From positions 358,182 to 422,181 of the forward strand of contig NZ_JAXCLW010000004.1 in NCBI RefSeq assembly GCF_034044715.1: DNA of 64,000 nt, read 5' to 3'. The stretch comes from Dongia_B soli. Lineage in GTDB: Bacteria > Pseudomonadota > Alphaproteobacteria > Dongiales > Dongiaceae. Both the position numbers and the translations under genes were made by a program. Within the stretch, counting starts at the first letter, position 1; every line of letters begins with the position of its first letter. Under the pieces are notes generated by a model that saw nothing but the letters and a program-made list of their open reading frames with translations, made no database searches and was not told the DNA's origin. Positions 50,327 through 59,740 of the stretch are shown one piece after another.

Positions 50327-51118
50327 ATGTCTATCCGACCGCCCGCCAGGTCGCTCTTTCGCCCCAAGGTGGCTCCCGATCAGAGCGTGCTTGCCGAAAA
50401 CAAGGAACTCATTGAGAGCATCGAACGTCGCGGTTTTCTGAAGGGCACCTTGTCGCTCGGTGCGCTGACGTTTCTCTCTGGATGCAACATCTCTGACCGG
50501 GCTGCAGTGCAATCGTTCCTCCGCACGATTTCGGCCTTCAACGATCGCGTGCAGGGCCTGCTTTTTGACCCCAACAAGCTCGCCCCGACCTACTCAGTGT
50601 CCCAGGTCGTCAAGCCGCCGCGCTTCAATGCCTATTATGAGATCGAACGGGTGATGCCGATCGATCTCAATGGCTGGCAACTGGAGCTTGCCGGCCTCAT
50701 CCAGGACAAGCGACCTTGGTCGCTTCAGCAGATTCATGGTTTCCCCGAGCAGGAAGAGATCATCAAGCATATTTGCGTCGAGGGCTGGGAGTATATCGGC
50801 CAATGGTCCGGTCCCAACCTGAAGCAGTTTCTGACAAAAATTGGCGCTGACCTGAGCGCCAAATACGTCGTTTTCCACTGCAATGACAATTACACCGAAT
50901 GTCTCGACATGCCATCGGCCTTGCACCCCCAGACTATCCTGGCGACGAAATATGCCGGCGAGCCGATCACCGATCCCTATGGCTTCCCGCTTCGGCTCCG
51001 CACGGCGGTTAAGATCGGCTTCAAGAACGCAAAATGGATCCGGGCGATCGAGGTAACCAATACTTATGTTGAAGGCTTCTGGGAAAAGCAGGGATTCAAC
51101 TGGTTCAGCGGGATATAG
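50327..51118 (+). CDS. Molybdopterin-dependent oxidoreductase, sulfite oxidase/YedY type
   Basis: A 263-residue enzyme. The N-terminus carries a twin-arginine signal (ERRGFLKGTLSLGALTFLSG), followed by Cys, which also fits a lipobox, so it may be exported folded and lipid-anchored. The molybdenum-coordinating Cys is C150 in HICVEGWEYIGQWSG. DLNGWQLELAGLI and NDNYTECLDMPSALHPQTIL match the sulfite-oxidase fold. It probably reduces or oxidises a sulfoxide-like substrate in the periplasm through the adjacent cytochrome b. The start at 50327 has AAAGGAAG upstream. Confidence 0.92.
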   Translation: MSIRPPARSLFRPKVAPDQSVLAENKELIESIERRGFLKGTLSLGALTFLSGCNISDRAAVQSFLRTISAFNDRVQGLLFDPNKLAPTYSVSQVVKPPRFNAYYEIERVMPIDLNGWQLELAGLIQDKRPWSLQQIHGFPEQEEIIKHICVEGWEYIGQWSGPNLKQFLTKIGADLSAKYVVFHCNDNYTECLDMPSALHPQTILATKYAGEPITDPYGFPLRLRTAVKIGFKNAKWIRAIEVTNTYVEGFWEKQGFNWFSGI

Positions 51119-51207
51119 TGGTCTGGTGTCCCCGGCGCCAAGGAAGGGCTACTCGGGCTAGAATATCTGACTGACCTGGCGGAAATGACCGGAGTGGCGC
51201 GCGGCTG

Positions 51208-53238
51208 ATGGCCTCCCTTTCAAGTTCGGTTCTGTGCGGCATCATGGCGCTCCTTCTCTGGATGCCGCTTGGCTGGCTCATCAACCGGCGGCTTGGATTT
51301 GGCCGCGACCTCGCCGCGCCATTAGCACCTGTCATGGGCTGGGCGACGCAAAGCGCCGTCTCCCTCGCCTTGAGTTCTTTGACTGGCTTTTCCACCGGGA
51401 CAATTTTCGCATCCGCGGCCATTGTCGCTGGCCTCGCTTTTATTCTTCCGCGCAAGCAAACTGAGTTTGAGTCGAATGAGCGATCGGCTGCTCCCCGAGC
51501 GGGCCTGGCCCTTTTCGCCATGGCCGCCACTGTCGCCTGTCTGCCCGCCGCCGCCATCCTTCCAAAGTTCATCGACGGCGGCGTGATCCTCGCTGGGCCG
51601 ATTTTCGATCATGCAAAAATCGCCTTGATCGACGAGATGCTCCGGAGCGGTGTCCCGCCAGCCAATCCCTTCTTCGCGGCCGATGGTGGTCATGGCCGCG
51701 TTTCCTACTATTACCTCTGGCATTTCAGCGCAGCGGAGCTCGCGCGGTTATGCGGTGCCACTGGATGGGAGGCAGATATCGGCCTCAGCTGGTTTTCGGG
51801 CTTTGCTTCGCTGATGACCCTGGCCGGGTTCGCGTTGCGTTTCTCCGGAGACCGCCTGCCGGCTTTTCTCGCTGTCCTTTTCAGCGTCATGGGTTCCCTG
51901 CGGCCGATCCTGATCGGCATTTTCGGCGACGAGCCACTTCATGCCTTCCTGAAGCATGGCAGTGGGCTCGCCGGCTGGCTCTTCCAAACAAGCTGGAGCC
52001 CGCATCACGTCACCGCGGCTGCCTGTGTCCTGGTGGCAGTCTTTCTGCTGGCAGAGCTCGCAGGACGACCGACCATCTTTGGCACACTCGTTATCGCGCT
52101 GCTCCTTGCCGCCGGTTTCGAGAGTTCGGTTTGGGTCGGAGGTATCACATTGGGCCTCTGTGGCATCGCCATAGCAGCATTAGTGCTTCGCAGAACCGGT
52201 GCCAAGCAACGCGTCCTTTTCGCTATCACCTGCATTGCCGCAGCGCTTACCGCCCTCCTCCTGTCATTTCCGCTTGTTTCAGCCCAGCTTCATGAAGGAG
52301 CAGCGAGAGGTAGCCTGCCCATTACAATCCATGCGGCCCCAGTGCTTGGTGTACTGTTCCCACCGGCATGGCGCCAAACCCTCGACATCCCAGCCTATTG
52401 GCTGGTCCTCCTTCCCCTCGAGTTTCCGCTGATTTTCATTCCCGGCCTCGTGGGATTGCGACGAATAGTGCGTTTCGGCCACGAAGACGAGCAACGGGAA
52501 CACCTCGGTTGGGCATTCACAGTGCTGGGCTTTGGTTCCCTTGGTTGCAGCTGGCTGCTCCTAAGTACCGTGGGCGACAACAACGACCTTGGATGGCGCG
52601 CCATCTTGCCTGGGCTCTTTGTTCTCACTATCGCATCTGCGATTGCCGTTTCGCACTGGCTCCGGGGGCTCAATGTAAGGCGCTACGCTTTTGCCGCAGT
52701 GATCGTCGTCATCGCCTTCGTGGGGGCGTTGCCTGACACCTGGCATAACATCACCGGAAACCTCTTCGGCCACATGACCGCTTCGGCGCGCGCTTTTGCC
52801 GAGTCGCCCGCACTCTGGGCGGCAGTCCGGAGTCATACGAATGCCGAGACCCGCATTGCCAACAATCCTGCCTATCTCCAGGAAGTGACACCTTGGCCCG
52901 TCAACATCTCTTGGGCGTTGCTCAGTGATCGCCGATCCTGTTTTGCCGGCAACGAGCTGGCAATAGCTTTTGCCTCGCTGCCCACCCAGGAACGGCTCGA
53001 CATATCATCGCTGTTTCTTCGGGTATTTGATGGTACCGGTTCGGCCGAGGATGTCACCCGCCTCTATCGCGACTACGGCTGCCGGGCGGCGGTGGTTACG
53101 TCACAGGACGGTGCGTGGAATCATGATCCTTTCGCCACCAGCAAGTTCTTTCGCCTGGTTCAAGTCGAAGAAGGAAAATGGCGCATCTATGTCGCAGCTG
53201 ATACCGATGCGACAGATGCTCCACAAGCACAGAAATAG
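51208..53238 (+). CDS. Polytopic membrane protein, GT-C glycosyltransferase-like
   Basis: A 676-residue protein with roughly a dozen membrane segments and a C-terminal soluble domain of about 140 residues. The first large periplasmic loop includes FDHAKIALIDEMLRSGVPPA and GGHGRVSYYYLWHFSAAELA. The Asp/His and YYY features resemble lipid-sugar-dependent (GT-C fold) glycosyltransferases and related uncharacterised polytopic proteins. I do not recognise the exact family. It faces the minus-strand glycosyltransferase/epimerase cluster, which supports a role in transferring sugars from a lipid carrier to a surface molecule. Confidence 0.75.
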   Translation: MASLSSSVLCGIMALLLWMPLGWLINRRLGFGRDLAAPLAPVMGWATQSAVSLALSSLTGFSTGTIFASAAIVAGLAFILPRKQTEFESNERSAAPRAGLALFAMAATVACLPAAAILPKFIDGGVILAGPIFDHAKIALIDEMLRSGVPPANPFFAADGGHGRVSYYYLWHFSAAELARLCGATGWEADIGLSWFSGFASLMTLAGFALRFSGDRLPAFLAVLFSVMGSLRPILIGIFGDEPLHAFLKHGSGLAGWLFQTSWSPHHVTAAACVLVAVFLLAELAGRPTIFGTLVIALLLAAGFESSVWVGGITLGLCGIAIAALVLRRTGAKQRVLFAITCIAAALTALLLSFPLVSAQLHEGAARGSLPITIHAAPVLGVLFPPAWRQTLDIPAYWLVLLPLEFPLIFIPGLVGLRRIVRFGHEDEQREHLGWAFTVLGFGSLGCSWLLLSTVGDNNDLGWRAILPGLFVLTIASAIAVSHWLRGLNVRRYAFAAVIVVIAFVGALPDTWHNITGNLFGHMTASARAFAESPALWAAVRSHTNAETRIANNPAYLQEVTPWPVNISWALLSDRRSCFAGNELAIAFASLPTQERLDISSLFLRVFDGTGSAEDVTRLYRDYGCRAAVVTSQDGAWNHDPFATSKFFRLVQVEEGKWRIYVAADTDATDAPQAQK

Positions 53239-53252
53239 CCGCAGGCCGAAAC

Positions 53253-53621
53253 TCAGCCGCGCGCCAGGACGGCAACGCCAAGGACGATGAGAGCGGTGCC
53301 GGCAAGGCGCTGTGCGCTGATCGCCTCGCCCAGCAGGAATGCCGAGGCAAAGGTGACGAGGACGAAGCCAAGCCCCAGAAACGGATAAGCAAAGGAGACC
53401 TCGGCGCGGCTCAATACCATAACCCAGATGACGACGCTGAGGGCATAGCAGGCAAGGCCGCCGATGATGCCCGGGCGAAATATGAATTCGAGGAACGAGC
53501 TAGGCGACCAACTTTGCGCCGGCACCAGCCCATCCCGTGCTGCCCAGCGGAGCAGAAGCTGGGCCGCGGCATTGGTTGAAACACTCGCCAGGATGAGGGC
53601 AATGAGAGCGAAGCGGCTCAT
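53253..53621 (-). CDS. Small EamA/EmrE-like transporter, ArnE/ArnF type
   Basis: A 122-residue, four-segment membrane protein of the small multidrug resistance/ArnEF group (FALIALILASVSTNAAAQLL, SFAYPFLGLGFVLVTFASAF, LLGEAISAQRLAGTALIVLG). The arrangement with a glycosyltransferase and an epimerase matches flippases that move undecaprenyl- or dolichyl-linked sugars. Its ATG overlaps the epimerase stop (ATGA), so the two are coupled. Confidence 0.87.
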   Translation of the reverse strand: MSRFALIALILASVSTNAAAQLLLRWAARDGLVPAQSWSPSSFLEFIFRPGIIGGLACYALSVVIWVMVLSRAEVSFAYPFLGLGFVLVTFASAFLLGEAISAQRLAGTALIVLGVAVLARG

Positions 53622-54694
53622 TGTCCCGCCGCACCGTAATTCGCCCGGATGACGGAAGTGTCTCTTGAAGCGGCAGCGAATTCCTGCATGCCCGCATCGA
53701 ATTCGATCTGCGGCCGCCAGCCAAGCTGATTCCGCAGTCGGCTCGAATCAGCCGTGATATGCCGGACATCTCCCAGCCTGAATTGGCCGGTGACGACAGG
53801 GGCAGGCCCCTGGAGTGCTCGTGACAGCGCCTGCGCCATCTCGCCTACCGAGCGGGGCGTACCGGATCCCACATTGAAAGCGGTGACGCCGGTCTTGTGG
53901 GCTTCACAAGCAAGCACGGTCGCTGCGGCAACATCGGCGACATGGATGAAATCGCGCCGCTGTCCACCATCCTCAAAAACCTGCGGCGCCCTGCCGGCGA
54001 GCAGCATCGACGTGAAAATCGCGGCTACGCCTGCATAAGGCGTGTCCTTCGGCATGCCGGGTCCATAGACATTGTGATAGCGCATCATGGCAACACTGCC
54101 GCCGATCGCCCTTGCCCAGTTCGTGGCATAGAATTCCTGGGCCAGCTTGCTGGTTGCATAGGCGTTACGGGGATCGAGCTTGGCATCCTCGGTCACAAGC
54201 AGAGGCGCGAGCGGGCATCCGCAGATCGGACAAGGCGGCTCGAAATTACCCGCTCGCAAGGCAGCAGGCTGCCGGGGTCCCGGCGCCACGGCGCCATGTT
54301 CGCGGCAGTGGCTGAGACCTTCGCCATAAACCACCATCGAGCTTGCTAGAGTGAGATGCTTGACGCCGGCCCGCGCCATGCCGGCCAGCAATTCGGCAGT
54401 CCCATGGTCATTCGAGGAGGCATAGTCCGGCATGTCGCCAATCGCCACCCCGAGACCGACTTTGGCAGCGAGGTGAATGACAGCGTCAATTCCTTTCAAT
54501 GCTTGATCGATCACATCCGGCTTTCGCACATCGCCGGCGTGAAACTCTGCCGGCTCGGGCGGTATCCAGCTGTCACCTTTGTGTACATCAGGGCGTAGCG
54601 AATCTAAGACGCGGACATCGTGTTGATTTGCGAGCAGATTCCCGAGGACGTGGCTGCCGATAAAGCCGGCGCCACCTGTCAACAGCACGCGCAT
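53618..54694 (-). CDS. NAD-dependent epimerase/dehydratase with a Cys-rich insert
   Basis: A 358-residue extended-SDR enzyme. The NAD-binding VLLTGGAGFIGSHVLGNLLA lies at the start, the catalytic Tyr and Lys in NAYATSKLAQEFYATNW, and YHNVYGPGMP downstream. Before the active site, at about residues 175-190, sits CPICGCPLAPL, a zinc-ribbon-like insert known in a subset of these enzymes. GAGGAG precedes the ATG at 54694, six bases away, so that start is used rather than a TTG at 54700. It probably epimerises or dehydrates a nucleotide sugar for the glycosyltransferase encoded just upstream. Confidence 0.9.
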   Translation of the reverse strand: MRVLLTGGAGFIGSHVLGNLLANQHDVRVLDSLRPDVHKGDSWIPPEPAEFHAGDVRKPDVIDQALKGIDAVIHLAAKVGLGVAIGDMPDYASSNDHGTAELLAGMARAGVKHLTLASSMVVYGEGLSHCREHGAVAPGPRQPAALRAGNFEPPCPICGCPLAPLLVTEDAKLDPRNAYATSKLAQEFYATNWARAIGGSVAMMRYHNVYGPGMPKDTPYAGVAAIFTSMLLAGRAPQVFEDGGQRRDFIHVADVAAATVLACEAHKTGVTAFNVGSGTPRSVGEMAQALSRALQGPAPVVTGQFRLGDVRHITADSSRLRNQLGWRPQIEFDAGMQEFAAASRDTSVIRANYGAAGQ

Positions 54695-54716
54695 GGGCAA
54701 CTCCTCGTCTCGGCCA

Positions 54717-55448
54717 TCAATATATCCCGCGCGGAAAGTCTGGACGCTCGACTGGCAACTCTCTTGCCAGCCGGAAAAACGTCGACACGATTTTCGCCGC
54801 GGCCCGCAGGCCAGCCATCAGGTTCCCCGAGACTTTTGACTGTCCACCGCGGCGGCGGCGATGGTCGACCGGAATCTCAAGACACCGGAATCCTTTGGCC
54901 GCCGCCCGCATCTGCATCTCTAAGTTCCAGCCATAGGTCATCTCCCGCATACCTAGGGTACTCAAGTGATCGACGCGCATTGCTCTCAGTGGCGACATAT
55001 CGGTGAACCGAACACCGTAGGTTAATCCAAGCAATACTCCGGCAAGCCAACCGGCAATAATCTGCTGTGGTGTCAGGCTTCCGCGCTCCCGTTTCCCTCG
55101 AATGCGCGAACCCATGACAAAATCGGCCCGATCTTCGGCGAGGGGCGCAATGATGGATGGGATAAAGGCAGGCACATCGCTGCCGTCTCCATCTAGGAAA
55201 CAGACGATATCAGTGTTCGCCCGCAAGGCGGCAATACCCGCGGCACAAGCGCGGCCATATCCACATACCGGTTCACTGACAACGCGCGCACCTGCCGCCG
55301 CTGCGACTTCCGCAGTCCGGTCTGTGGAACCGTTGTCGACGACGATTGCCTCTCGGACCGGCATGGCCAGCACATCTCGCACGACGGCGCCAATGGCGGC
55401 CTCTTCGTTAAGGCAGGGAATAACAACGGCTACCACTGGAGATTCCAT
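54717..55448 (-). CDS. Glycosyltransferase family 2, dolichyl/undecaprenyl-phosphate sugar synthase-like
   Basis: A 243-residue GT2 enzyme: VVAVVIPCLNEEAAIGAVVR at the start, VDNGSTDRTAEVAAAAGARV, then the DxD motif in CFLDGDGSDVP, and GSRIRGKRERGSLTPQQ. GWNLEMQMRAAAKGFRCLEI and DHRRRRGGQSKVSG match the C-terminal region of lipid-phosphate sugar synthases. It transfers a sugar from a nucleotide to a lipid phosphate on the cytoplasmic face. The ATG at 55448 follows the stop of the preceding gene by four bases. Confidence 0.92.
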   Translation of the reverse strand: MESPVVAVVIPCLNEEAAIGAVVRDVLAMPVREAIVVDNGSTDRTAEVAAAAGARVVSEPVCGYGRACAAGIAALRANTDIVCFLDGDGSDVPAFIPSIIAPLAEDRADFVMGSRIRGKRERGSLTPQQIIAGWLAGVLLGLTYGVRFTDMSPLRAMRVDHLSTLGMREMTYGWNLEMQMRAAAKGFRCLEIPVDHRRRRGGQSKVSGNLMAGLRAAAKIVSTFFRLARELPVERPDFPRGIY

Positions 55449-55452
55449 AGGG

Positions 55453-56172
55453 TTATGCCACGTTCGATACGGTACGGCGCTTTTCAAGGAAATGCCGGGT
55501 TGCTGGAGCCAGTTCGGGGATTTGATCGCACGCGAATTCCGGGCACTCGCCTCGAATTTCCGCTTCAAGGATTGCAAACGAAGCTGCGTCGTCAACATCG
55601 TACCAGCCATCGATCACCGATACAGGCAGCTTAATCTCCTCTGCCCGCTTCAAGGTGAGCCGGTAAACTTCTTCGGTGCTCCAGGGAATCCCATCGAATA
55701 GATGACGGTGTGGTCGCGAAAGGCCGATCAATGTGTAGCCACCGTCGAGTGCCGGACTGAGCACAACTCGGTCGCCTTTCAATACTGATTCAACTGCCTG
55801 GCGCAGAATTGAGCGCGGCAGGGTTGGGCTATCGGAATTAACGAGGATCGCCCCCACATGGCCAATCGCCAAGAGATCGACGATACCTCTATAGAGCCGC
55901 GCGCCAAAGTCACCTTCGTATTGCGGTAACATGCCAAAGCTCGAAGGCAGAAAATGCGCCAGTTGGCGCTCTGAACCGACCGGCGTATAAACAGCATAGC
56001 CTCTGGATCTGCCTTCAAGGGCGAGATGCGAAATCGTGCTGGAGAGGTCGCGAATGAAACAACCGGAAATCTCGGCACATTCTTCTGCCCTAAGGGGTGG
56101 GGAAAGTCGCGTCTTCGAGAGACCGGGTCGCGGCGTCTTGCACATGATCGCCACGGCAACTGTTGGAATCAT
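55453..56172 (-). CDS. DUF2064/TIGR04282-type glycosyltransferase-like protein
   Basis: A 239-residue protein of the DUF2064 group: VAVAIMCKTPRPGLSKTRLS at the start, LVNSDSPTLPRSILRQAV in the middle, and SPALDGGYTLIGLSRPHRHL followed by GIPWSTEEVYRLT later. The fold is nucleotide-sugar transferase-like (SpsF/CofC relatives), often found beside GT2 genes, so a nucleotidyl- or glycosyl-transfer role is likely. A GGAG site precedes the ATG. It is cotranscribed with the downstream GT2 gene. Confidence 0.9.
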   Translation of the reverse strand: MIPTVAVAIMCKTPRPGLSKTRLSPPLRAEECAEISGCFIRDLSSTISHLALEGRSRGYAVYTPVGSERQLAHFLPSSFGMLPQYEGDFGARLYRGIVDLLAIGHVGAILVNSDSPTLPRSILRQAVESVLKGDRVVLSPALDGGYTLIGLSRPHRHLFDGIPWSTEEVYRLTLKRAEEIKLPVSVIDGWYDVDDAASFAILEAEIRGECPEFACDQIPELAPATRHFLEKRRTVSNVA

Positions 56173-56197
56173 GTCATTCTCCGCTCAGAGCTGAGGC

Positions 56198-57349
56198 TCA
56201 CGCCGACCGCGCAATCGCTCTCTCGAGATCATTGAAGAGATCATCTGGATCCTCCAGCCCAACAGATAGGCGCAGCAGGTCGGCCGGACAGAGCGAGCCT
56301 TCGCCTTCCATGGAAGAACGATGCTCGATCAGGCTTTCGATGCCACCGAACGACGTAGCCCGACGCCAAATGCTGACATTGGCCGCCGTGGAAATAGCGA
56401 CCCTGGGTCCGCCCTTCAGGCGGATCGACAGCATGCCACCGAATCCGCCCATCATTTGGCTGGCGGCAACCCGATGGCCGGGACTATCAACAAGGCCGGG
56501 ATAGAGCACGCCTGAGATCGCCGAGTGCTTTGCTAGGCGCCGCGCCAGGACCTCGGCACTTCTGCTCTGCGCCTTGACTCGAATGTCGAGGGTCCGCAAG
56601 CCACGCGCCAGCAGCCATGCCTCAAACGGGCCCAGCACCGAACCGTTTTGCTCACGCATCTTCCGGACGCGTGACCAAAGTTCATTGGGCTTCGCGATGG
56701 CCAGCACTCCGGCACTGACATCCGAATGGCCGTTCAGGTATTTAGTTGCCGAGTGCAGGACGATATCGGCGCCGTAGGCCAGCGGTTGCGTCAGAATCGG
56801 CGTAGCAGCAGTCGAGTCCGCCGCCACGAGCGCACCTGCAACATGAGCAGATTGTGCAACAGCCGCGATATCAGTGATAGTCCAAAGAGGATTGCTGGGC
56901 GTTTCGATCCAAACGAGACCGGTTTTCCCAGGCCGGATCGCTGCCTTCACCGCCTCTAAATCAGACATGTCAACGAATGTAATCTGGTGGCCAAATCGGG
57001 GTGACTGTCGAAGCCAGCTTTGCAATGCCCAATACATCAGCTGCGGGGCGACGATATGGGTTGGCTCCAGCGAAAGGAAAAGCGCTGTCGCCGCGGCCGT
57101 GCCTGAGCCAAAAACCAGAGATTCTGCCGCCCCCTCCAATTCAGAAATGAGCGATTCCGCCTGGCGCACTGACGTATTGTCAGCCCGGCCATACACATTG
57201 CCCGAGCTGTAGCCATTATCCGCATCCCGTATATAGGTCATCGCCACGTGAATGGCTGGCGTCAAGGCACGGGTAATTGGCTCACCCTCGCTCAGCACAC
57301 TCGCGGTCAAAGTGCCCGGTTTCATGGCGGTCGTCGGCAAATCGATCAT
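56198..57349 (-). CDS. Cystathionine gamma-synthase/lyase-like PLP enzyme
   Basis: A 383-residue enzyme of the Cys/Met metabolism family and of normal length. It shows YGRADNTSVRQAESLISELE, GAAESLVFGSGTAAATA, VWIETPSNPLWTITDI, VAADSTAATPILTQPLAYGA and the PLP-binding lysine in HSATKYLNGHSD (about residue 205). It makes or breaks a C-S bond via an amino-acid intermediate. It heads the operon with DUF2064, GT2, epimerase and flippase genes, 25 bp upstream of the first, which is an unusual setting for this family. A sulfur-containing or amino-acid-decorated glycolipid is a possible reason. Confidence 0.92.
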   Translation of the reverse strand: MIDLPTTAMKPGTLTASVLSEGEPITRALTPAIHVAMTYIRDADNGYSSGNVYGRADNTSVRQAESLISELEGAAESLVFGSGTAAATALFLSLEPTHIVAPQLMYWALQSWLRQSPRFGHQITFVDMSDLEAVKAAIRPGKTGLVWIETPSNPLWTITDIAAVAQSAHVAGALVAADSTAATPILTQPLAYGADIVLHSATKYLNGHSDVSAGVLAIAKPNELWSRVRKMREQNGSVLGPFEAWLLARGLRTLDIRVKAQSRSAEVLARRLAKHSAISGVLYPGLVDSPGHRVAASQMMGGFGGMLSIRLKGGPRVAISTAANVSIWRRATSFGGIESLIEHRSSMEGEGSLCPADLLRLSVGLEDPDDLFNDLERAIARSA

Positions 57350-58213
57350 TCACACGTACCCTGAAACCCATGCATGATACCTCCGGCCCGAACAAAGATC
57401 CGATTGTCTTTGTCGTCAAAATCCAGTGAGGAGACAGCCGAACGCCATTTTCCCCTAGTATGTTTCGCTCGATAAGGCTGCAAAGTTACACCGGGAGCGA
57501 AATTTCTCCTTTCTAGCCGTCGCGTTTTAAGGTCCCAATGCATTCGAAAGCGATCATAGCCTGAAAGGATAAAAAGCCCTTGGGCGCGGTAGCTCTGAGA
57601 AGGTCCTTGCAGCCGTCCCCACGGGCGTTGGCCAGTTGAGAGTCGAACCTAACGGGCTATGGCTCTTTTGGATGCAATGCGAACTATGCTTGAGAATGAA
57701 TGCACAGTCTGCACTCTTTCGCAAATCAGCTGTGGAATGCGGCTAACCCCGCACGATGGCGACTTCCCTCTGGTACGTGATGAAATAGGAGCTGGGTAAT
57801 TTGGAAGGGGCGCCGACTACGGTCAACGTGCCCTCCGGGCACGCCATCCTTTGGATTGCCGGCGTGCCTGCAGCCGCGGCTGTTTTCCACCACTTCTATA
57901 TGCGCGACGAAGTCTTTCAGTCGATGGCTTACGGCAGATGCCCGGATCACCGAAATAGCGGCTTGTGATCAGTCAGGACACCTCTCTCGCGCGTCCCTAG
58001 AGCCTGCGGTTCAATTCGTGCAAAAAGCCGGGAATTTTGCGACAAATTCTTTGCGCAAGATCAAGTTGTACAAATCAGGTCTTCTGAAGCTTACGTCATA
58101 AAGTAGCGGCCATTCGGACACATATTTAGGATCATAAGTTCTCCGCTCCTCCTTACAATGCTCTCTGTCTCAAGTTACGCACCGCGTGCTCGGCACCAAC
58201 TGACGCCGAAGAG
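57350..58213. other. Long region without a supported gene
   Basis: About 860 bp. Open frames are short, without ribosome sites or family features. An 8-bp inverted repeat (GGCACGCC ... GGCGTGCC, near 57.84 kb) is too weak for a claim. It includes the promoter region of the PLP-enzyme operon at its left end. Confidence 0.5.
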
Positions 58214-58556
58214 ATGGAGAACTCGATGATCCACAGGATTTTTCAGCGCCAACGGTTCCACGGCCGGCGCGACAATCTTGGAGATTTCAGTTGCCACCGC
58301 TTATTTGGGCACTCGGCCGCCGAGGATGCTCCGCGGTCCGGCCGGTACCTACCCGCGTACAACTCCACCGGCAAGCTTCTTTTGCCGAAAAATTTCCATG
58401 AGTAAATTTTCGTGGATCCCCACTCGCCCCCTAACGCCCTGAACGGAGGAAAGGCAACTTTCCTGAATATCACAATGTCTACATCGAACCGGTTTCCTAC
58501 CATATCTATCAAAAGACCGGCGTTTTCCCTGAAGGTATCATCCGCATGCGCTCGAG
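58214..58556 (+). pseudogene. Cytochrome P460 gene, inactivated copy
   Basis: The frame from 58214 reads GRYLPAYNSTGKLLLPKNFH followed by E and a TAA at 58403. After that stop the sequence still encodes FVDPHSPPNALNGGKATF, then with a one-base shift EYHNVYIEPVSYHIYQKTGV and FPEGII, all matching the intact gene at 62600-63208. The rest of the domain, including the haem-binding CxxCH, is gone. It has one nonsense mutation, one frameshift and a 3' truncation, so it is dead. Confidence 0.88.
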
Positions 58557-58822
58557 GCGATCTATGACAGACGTAAATCGCCCCCGGACCGGCCGCTGCG
58601 GCGGGCCGGTGCGCGGTTGAGCTCCGCTGGCGCCGTCTCGAAGTCATCACTCTCCACCGACGCTCCCTTTCGGCGTGAGAAGCAGTGTTTGTACCGCACC
58701 TTTGATTTTCGGGCGGGCATCGATTTCATAACCACAGGTCATTGGACCCACCGAGTTTCGCGTCGTATTCGGTGGTTTGCAAAGGGATTCGAAGGACGAC
58801 ATGCCACACAAGGAGGTGGAGG

Positions 58823-59740
58823 ATGAAAGCAATCGTGGTGACGGACCAGACTGCTGGAACGGCTGGAATGAGGCTGGTGGAGCGGCCCGAACCGCCGGCA
58901 GCGATAAACGACGTCATCGTTCAGATTCATGCGTCGGGATTCGTTCCGACTGAGATGGCGTGGCCTTCGACCTGGACCGATCGCCGCGACCGTGACCGAA
59001 CACCGTCGATCCCTGGCCACGAGCTGGCCGGAGTGGTCAGCGCTCTCGGCTACGGCACGACGGGACTATCGGTGGGACAGCGAGTGTTCGGCATCGCCGA
59101 CTGGCATCGCGACGGCACCCTGGCGGAGTATGTGGCCATCGAGGCACGCAATCTCGCGCCGCTCCCGGGCGATGTCGACTTCACGGTGGGCGCGAGCCTG
59201 CCAATCTCGGGCCTCACCGCGTGGCAGGGACTGTTCCAGCACGGCCACCTTAAGGCGGGTCAGATCGTCCTCGCGCATGGTGCGGCAGGCGCAGTCGGGA
59301 CGATGGTGACGCAACTCGCGCGCGAGGCTGGCGCGTATGTCATCGGCACGGGACGCGCGGCCGACCGTCAGAAGGCCCTCGACTTCGGCGCACAGGAGTT
59401 CGTCGACCTCGACAACGACACGCTGGAAGACGTCGGCGGCGTCGATCTGGTGTTCGATGTCATCGGTGGCGACATCCAGAAGCGGTCGGCACGCCTGATT
59501 CGAACGGGAGGAACGCTGGTTTCTGTCGTCGGGCCGACCGAGGCGCGGCCCGACAAAGGCCTGACGGTCGACTTTGTCGTAGAGTCCGATCGTGCCCAAC
59601 TAAGTGAGATTGTCCAGCGGGTGCGGGACGGACGACTGCGGACGAACATCGGCACTGTCTCGACCCTCGATGATGCCGTCGCCGCCTTCAATTCGACCGA
59701 GCGACGCAAGGGGAAGACGATCATCCGCGTTCGTCCGTGA
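58823..59740 (+). CDS. Zinc-independent NADP-dependent oxidoreductase (quinone oxidoreductase-like MDR)
   Basis: A 305-residue medium-chain dehydrogenase/reductase. It shows IPGHELAGVVSALGYGTTGL, LAPLPGDVDFTVGASLPISG, the cofactor motif VLAHGAAGAVGTMVTQLARE and FDVIGGDIQKRS. It lacks the structural four-Cys zinc site, so it belongs to the quinone-oxidoreductase branch, which reduces quinones or enones with NADPH. A very strong ribosome site (AAGGAGGTGGAGG) precedes the ATG at 58823. No operon partner. High GC and the strong site hint at acquisition. Confidence 0.9.
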   Translation: MKAIVVTDQTAGTAGMRLVERPEPPAAINDVIVQIHASGFVPTEMAWPSTWTDRRDRDRTPSIPGHELAGVVSALGYGTTGLSVGQRVFGIADWHRDGTLAEYVAIEARNLAPLPGDVDFTVGASLPISGLTAWQGLFQHGHLKAGQIVLAHGAAGAVGTMVTQLAREAGAYVIGTGRAADRQKALDFGAQEFVDLDNDTLEDVGGVDLVFDVIGGDIQKRSARLIRTGGTLVSVVGPTEARPDKGLTVDFVVESDRAQLSEIVQRVRDGRLRTNIGTVSTLDDAVAAFNSTERRKGKTIIRVRP

